A DNA stretch of 12,500 bases. Origin: Salpingoeca rosetta (taxonomy: Eukaryota; Opisthokonta; Choanoflagellata; Craspedida; Salpingoecidae). The stretch lies in contig NW_004754924.1 of assembly GCF_000188695.1 (NCBI RefSeq), positions 211,222 to 223,721 on the forward strand. Direction: 5' to 3'. The translations under genes were made by a program, and so were the position numbers. Below, piece after piece: positions 8,393-12,500 of this stretch. Within the stretch, counting starts at the first letter, position 1; each line of letters starts with the position of its first letter. The notes beneath the pieces are model-generated. The model was not told where the DNA came from and did not search any database. It saw only the letters and a list, made by a program, of their open reading frames with translations.

Positions 8393-10296
8393 ATGGAGGA
8401 GGTGGCGGCGTGGTTGGAGGCGATCAAGCTTCCCCAGTACGTGGAAAACTTCAAAGACAACGGCTACGACGACCCTTCCATCATCACCAGCCTGGACGAT
8501 GTGGATCTGGAACACATTGGCGTCGCACTGCCTGGACACCGCAAGCGCATCCTCGTGCAAGGTTGTGTGTGTGTGCGTGCGTGTGTACGTGTGCGCGTGT
8601 GCGTGCGTATGTGTGTGTGTGGTGATGCTGGTGGTATCGTGCTCGCTAGTGCCTTTGGGGTTTGCATGTCACCAACCCAGTACTGCTCACATACCGCACG
8701 CGTGCAGCTGCCCGGTATTCTCCCGAAGAAGTGCAGCGATTGAACCAAGTCAAGGCAAGCCAACAACAACAGCAACAACAACAACAGCAGGGCAAGCCGG
8801 CAGCCAAGCCCCGGCCGCAGCCTCGCTCGCGCCAATCAGAGAGCGATGGCAAAGACTCGCGATCGCCCAACGACAGCCTGCCCGCCGTTCCCTCAGCTAC
8901 AAAGAGCAGCAACAGCAACAACAGCAACAGCAGCCCGTTTGGTCGCCCGCTCAGCGTCGTCAACGATGTACGTCCATGGGTTGTAGCGGCGGGAGAGCCT
9001 GTGCGCATGAATGCTGGTGTGTGTGCGTGTGCGCGCGCGCGTGTGTGTACTGAATACTGTATAAGTGCATGCTAGAGAGAGAGTGTGTGTGTACGTAAGC
9101 AGCTAGTGGTTCTCTGCTCATGTTTTGCTTGTGACCTACGCTGTTGTATGTGTGCTCATGCGCCGCTCCGCTGTGTGCTGTGCGCCACCAGACGCCCGAG
9201 GATGTTGCGATTCAGCATGAGGGCACGGCTGTGATCCGCCCGCTGGCCATCACATCTGTGGTTACTGCAAAGGAGGTCATTGACATGTTCGTCAAGGCCA
9301 CCACCCCCATGAAGACCGACCCAGACAACGTCTGGACTCTCTTTGAGGTGCGCACCAAAGGTGTTTGTGTGTGTGTGTGTGTGTGTATGTGAGTGAGTGA
9401 GTGTGTGTGTGTGAGTGAGTTGAGTGAGTGAGTAAGTAAGTGTGTGAGTGTGTGAGTGTGTGTGTGAGTGTGTGAGTGTGTGAGTGTGTGTGCTTCTGCG
9501 TGTGCTTCTGCGTGTGCTTCTGTGTGTGATACGTTCGTCCTCGTGCGCTCGTGTACACGCGGGTTGGGGAAGTTGTTTCATGGCTGGACATCGCCACATG
9601 CCCACCGCCAATCACGACGACGACCTTGATGCTTCTGCTGCTGCTGCTGATGATGATGATGCTGCTGCTGCTGCTTATGATGATGATGGTGGTGGTGGTG
9701 ATGACTCTGATGATTGCTACAGACGTTTGAGAATCCGCCCGTTGAGCGCCGTCTTCGTCCAAACGAATTCGTCCTCAAGTCAAAGGTGCTCACATGTGCT
9801 CACCTGTGCATGTGTGTATGTGTATGTGTTCATGTGCTCATGTGTATGTATGTGTTCATGTGTTCATGTGCTCATGTGCTCATGTGTGTGTTCATGTGCT
9901 CATATGTGTGTGTGTGTACTTGAGCTGGCATTCATCGTTCCTGCTTCATCTTGACCTCATGTCCCCCGTTCATTCACCACCACCACCATCCACCTATCAC
10001 CCATCCACCATATCACTCGTCCACCCTCACCCCCATCGCGCCCCCCCCCCCCCAATTTTCTTTTTCATCAGCGCAACTGGCCCAAGACGGAGGGCTGCCG
10101 CTTTCTCCTCCGCGAAATGCCAACTCGTCTCCTCGGCCAGGCCGACAGCAACAAAACCGTGCGTCGACCCGTGGGGAGGGGGGTTGTGTGTGTGTGTGAC
10201 ATGTCGTTTGCTGCTGTCTCTGAAGCTCGTGGCTTGCTTGCAGTGAGCTCCTCTCTGTTTGTGTGTATTGCGTGCCTGTGTCTGTCATTCGCACAC

Positions 10297-10342
<46 letters not shown>

Positions 10343-11246
10343 CTCACACACACACACACCTGACACGCACGCAGGGGAAGCTTGACAAGCGGGGCGGGCG
10401 ACACAAGAGCTGGAAGAGCCGGTTCTTCGCGATGCAGGACACCAAAATCAACTACTACTCAAAGCTGCCAACCAGCACCAAGCAGCAGGAAAACCCAGTC
10501 GGTACGCACATGCGAGCAGTGCAGGCAACTGGAAGGGGGGGGGGAAGGCTTGATGGCATGCGTGCGGGTACTTGTGCGTGTGGGTATTGATGCGTGTGAG
10601 TGTATGCGTTTGTGTGCGCTCTGTTCTCTCTTCTTTCTGTTTTGCATTCATACTCACACAAATGCATTCACTCTCACACACTACCTCCCTCACACACATA
10701 CAACACATACACACACACACTGTCTCTCTCTCATCCATGGTGTTTTCTCGTTACTTGTGTGCTGTTCATTGTGCAGGTGCGTATGTGTTTGTGAACCATC
10801 TTGTGTACAACGTCAAGTACTACAAGAAGGCGCCCCGCCCACATCTCTGCTTCTGTCTCCGGCCCATCAAGGAAAACGCCCCCGTCTGGCCCGACGGAGA
10901 CGCAAAGGAGGTGCTGCAATGTGCATACGCGCGCGTGTGTGTGTATGCGAGTGTGTGCGTGTATGTGCGCGTGCGTGTGCGTGTATGTGCGTGTGTGCGT
11001 GCGCTGTTTAACGGACACTGGCCATGCCGTCCTCGTTAGCATCAACACCTACACGCAGAGTTATTCACTGCAATAACCTCGAGATACAACCGCGCTCACT
11101 CCTACCGCAACGTTTGAACGCCGTCATGCACGCTGGTTGCAGGTGTACGACGAGTTTGACAACGGGTGCAAGTTCATCTGCGCGAATTCCGAGGAGGAGC
11201 GTGCAGACTGGGTCGCCTCCATCCTCAAGCGGCAACAGGACGTGAG

Positions 11247-11313
<67 letters not shown>

Positions 11314-11640
11314 CTGCGTCTTGTTGACGCTGCACGCTTGTTGCTCACTGTTCTGTGTCTGTCCTTTGCCTTCTCTGTAGCTTATTGACCAAGGCGCCGT
11401 GTACGGCACTGCTGAGATGCCCATGCCTCAGAGGTGAGCTGGCTAAACAATCAGCCCACGCACGCGCACACAGTGTTGCACACATGTCTTGCTCTGCTCA
11501 TGATGATGCTTCACTCACTCACTTCCTCACTCACTCACTCACTCACTCACTCACTCACTCACTCACTCACTCACTCACTCACACCTTCATCAATTAACCC
11601 TGTTTGCAAATGCAGCTTTGAGAATGACGACGAGGATTGA
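8393..11640 (+). CDS. SAM - polyQ linker - Ras-association (RA) - PH domain adaptor protein, complete, 10 exons
   Basis: Likely membrane adaptor reading a Ras-family GTPase (RA) and phosphoinositides (PH), with SAM for self- or partner association. Exons: 8393-8561, 8708-8967, 9192-9347, 9723-9785, 10072-10158, 10375-10501, 10777-10910, 11143-11241, 11381-11433, 11616-11640; 1173 nt, 390 aa plus TGA, all phases matching. SAM, residues 1-56: VAAWLEAIKLPQYVENF and LEHIGV. Linker 57-143: Gln10 run, then Ser/Asn-rich. RA-like 144-216: VIRPLAITSVVTAKEVIDMF, VWTLFE, then RRLRPNEFVL. Bridge 217-245: CRFLLREMP. PH 246-365: GKLDKRGGRHKSWKSRFFAM (basic KxWKxRFF strand, consistent with phosphoinositide binding), FICANSEEERADWV (C-terminal helix Trp). 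Acidic tail FENDDED. The RA-PH tandem recalls Grb7/10/14, MRL proteins and the ARAP C-terminus, but no GAP, SH2 or ankyrin part is present. The RA call rests on the pattern and the position before PH. Confidence 0.85.
8761..8790 (+). repeat. Polyglutamine-coding CAA/CAG tract in the SAM-RA-PH gene
   Basis: Ten consecutive Gln codons, mostly CAA with CAG interruptions, lie in exon 2 just after the SAM domain. The mixed codons suggest selection for, or tolerance of, the amino acids rather than recent DNA slippage. A second Asn/Ser-rich repetitive stretch lies at 8904-8936. Confidence 0.95.
9365..9530. repeat. (TG)n/(TGAG)n tract with a TGTGCTTCTGCG repeat in intron 3 of the SAM-RA-PH gene
   Basis: TG and GAGT units begin within 20 nt of the donor at 9348. 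They are followed by three copies of a roughly 12-bp GTGTGCTTCTGC unit (9486-9525). Confidence 0.93.
9628..9716. repeat. Alternating (CTG)n / (ATG)n / (GTG)n triplet repeat in intron 3 of the SAM-RA-PH gene
   Basis: Blocks of CTG, ATG and GTG triplets occupy the 3' end of the intron, reaching the acceptor at 9721-9722. The triplets are intronic; the joined coding frame skips them. Confidence 0.93.
9797..9918. repeat. TGTGCTCA / TGTGTTCATG-type repeat in intron 4 of the SAM-RA-PH gene
   Basis: Imperfect octamer to decamer repeats mixing TGTG with TCATG words. They begin about 10 nt after the donor at 9786. Confidence 0.9.
10041..10053. repeat. C13 homopolymer before the intron 4 acceptor
   Basis: Thirteen consecutive C residues, followed by a short T-rich tract and the acceptor AG at 10070-10071. 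This is one of the few introns here with a conventional polypyrimidine tract. Confidence 0.95.
10291..10360. repeat. (CA)n microsatellite in intron 5 of the SAM-RA-PH gene
   Basis: CA tract with one TCT interruption, ending about 14 nt before the acceptor at 10373-10374. A short TG tract (10185-10198) lies near the donor of the same intron. Confidence 0.96.
10931..11005. repeat. (TG/CG)n tract in intron 7 of the SAM-RA-PH gene
   Basis: Alternating purine-pyrimidine GTGTGC/GCGCGT sequence starting about 20 nt after the donor at 10911. Confidence 0.92.
11251..11310. repeat. (CA)n microsatellite in intron 8 of the SAM-RA-PH gene
   Basis: Pure CA tract of about 60 bp directly after the donor at 11242. 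It is an exception to the TG-after-donor trend in this window. Confidence 0.97.
11512..11582. repeat. (TCAC)n microsatellite in intron 9 of the SAM-RA-PH gene
   Basis: About 16 tandem TCAC units before the acceptor at 11614-11615, with one TTCC interruption near the left end. Confidence 0.96.
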
Positions 11641-11651
11641 GGGGAACACCA

Positions 11652-11672
11652 ACACACACACACACACACACA

Positions 11673-11715
<43 letters not shown>

Positions 11716-11720
11716 CACAT
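11652..11720. repeat. (CA)n tract between the SAM-RA-PH stop and the S28 gene
   Basis: CA repeat with two CG interruptions in the 140-bp stretch after the stop at 11640. It is followed by GCCGCAG at 11731-11737, which resembles a splice acceptor, so it could belong to a 5'UTR intron of the S28 gene. Confidence 0.95.
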
Positions 11721-11761
11721 CACACGCTTCGCCGCAGTTACGACGTTTTGCTGTATCATTC

Positions 11762-11767
11762 ATTAAA
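11762..11767 (+). terminator. Candidate polyadenylation signal ATTAAA for the SAM-RA-PH gene
   Basis: The common variant hexamer lies 122 nt after the TGA stop. It is only 14-44 bp before the candidate start codons of the S28 gene, so the two transcription units would be nearly or actually overlapping. Confidence 0.4.
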
Positions 11768-11810
11768 ATTCATCAACCACATGCTCCAAACGACAACGAC
11801 AACGACAACG

Positions 11811-12500
11811 ATGATGCGTGCTGTTGCGGTTGTGCTTGCTGCCCTCATTGCTGTTGTGGGTGTGGTGGCTGAGGCAGCCCACCTACCACCAGCATGGGCC
11901 ATGAATGGCGAGTTTGGTCAGTCCATGCAGCACCTGCTCACAGACGTGAAGGGCTCTCCACTCTACTTTGATTTCTTCCTGGTAAGTTCACTCACTAGCG
12001 AATCTTGTGGTTTAAGTGAGGTGTGAGAATGGAAAACACGTGCGCACGAGTGATGCACAACTCCGCCAGCCATGCTCACACACGGCTGTTTTCTTAACCC
12101 ACGCTTGCTGTGCGGTTCCTAACCCTTGTTGGCCCCGCCATTACCACCTTGATGCTGTGCTCTTTGCAGGACCACTTTGATCACAGCTCCCCCACATTCC
12201 GTGGCCGTTACTACATTGACGACTCCCAGTTCAAGAACGGCTCCGTCTGCTTCTTCTACATGGGCGGCGAGGTGAGACGCGAGTGTGAGAACATGAGCTA
12301 ATAAGCGTGCTCATGCACACGAGAATGCTCCTGTCCACCTGGTCTAAGGTCTCACGGCTTCGGACATCCTCTCACACCCTGTGAATCCTTGTTCTCCGTG
12401 TTGTGTCGTGTCGTGTGTTGCTTCTCTCCAGGGTCCCAACACCGGTATCCGCAACGACTATGTCTCCTACCTGGCCAAGCAGTACAAGGCGCTCATCGTG
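11811..12500 (+). CDS. Peptidase S28 (prolylcarboxypeptidase/DPP7/PRSS16 family), N-terminal part, runs off the window
   Basis: Serine carboxypeptidase or aminodipeptidase of family S28, normally secreted or lysosomal, cleaving next to proline. Exons seen: 11811-11981, 12170-12271, 12432-12500 (continues); 114 residues, all phase 0. Residues 1-22 are a hydrophobic signal peptide (RAVAVVLAALIAVVGVV) with likely cleavage near AEA|AH. Family landmarks: YFDFFLDHFD at 52-61 (S28 'D-HF' start of the mature enzyme), TFRGRYYIDD, VCFFYMGGEGP (oxyanion region) near 82-93, and LAKQYKALIV at the window end, which normally precedes the EHRYYG motif. The catalytic Ser, Asp and His lie beyond 12500. GGEGP rather than GNEGD leans towards the PRSS16-like branch (weak). 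Start choice: ATGs at 11781, 11811 and 11814 are in frame; I prefer 11811, since 11781 adds a Thr run from an ACGACA repeat and sits just after the upstream gene's ATTAAA. These introns lack TG/CA tracts. Confidence 0.88.

Noticed and set aside
9628..9716. A coding poly-Ala/Asp or poly-Leu tract
   Set aside because: The triplet repeat lies between exons 3 and 4 of the SAM-RA-PH gene. The exons on either side join in phase without it and continue the RA domain.

Overview
The window is nuclear DNA from an intron-rich, GC-rich eukaryote. Every gene but one is cut by short GT-AG introns of about 140-375 nt, and the introns are loaded with TG/CA microsatellites. The proteins are of animal type (a PDE4-type phosphodiesterase, AMDHD2, a SAM-RA-PH adaptor, a secreted S28 peptidase). 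My best guess is a choanoflagellate or another unicellular holozoan. That is an inference from gene content and gene structure, not from a diagnostic sequence. I see no tRNA, rRNA, transposon ORF or CRISPR.

Layout. (1) 140-3294, plus: the catalytic half and tail of a PDE4-like cAMP phosphodiesterase, seven visible exons, with the 5' end outside the window. (2) 3295-4118: intergenic space between two convergent 3' ends, rich in simple repeats. (3) 4119-7259, minus: a complete N-acetylglucosamine-6-phosphate deacetylase gene (AMDHD2/NagA), eight exons, 405 aa. (4) 7260-7469: a 210-bp divergent promoter region. (5) 7470-8036, plus: an apparently single-exon 188-aa multi-pass membrane protein that I do not recognise. 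(6) A (GT)52 tract, then a leader region with a two-part inverted repeat. (7) 8393-11640, plus: a complete ten-exon gene for a 390-aa SAM - polyQ linker - RA - PH protein. (8) 11811-12500, plus: the first three exons of a peptidase S28 (prolylcarboxypeptidase/DPP7/PRSS16 family) gene, running off the right edge. Exon joins were chosen by GT/AG, by phase and by family alignment. For every complete gene the joined exons sum to a multiple of three with one terminal stop.

The genes do not form an obvious pathway. The PDE would set cAMP levels, AMDHD2 recycles amino sugars, the SAM-RA-PH protein looks like a small-GTPase and phosphoinositide-reading membrane adaptor, and the S28 enzyme is secreted or lysosomal.

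The most interesting signal lies in the introns. Read on the sense strand of each gene, on both DNA strands, TG-rich tracts tend to follow the donor site and CA-rich tracts tend to precede the acceptor. Several introns carry both and could fold on themselves by (UG)n:(CA)n pairing, bringing the splice sites together. One AMDHD2 intron also has no AG from its start to its acceptor.
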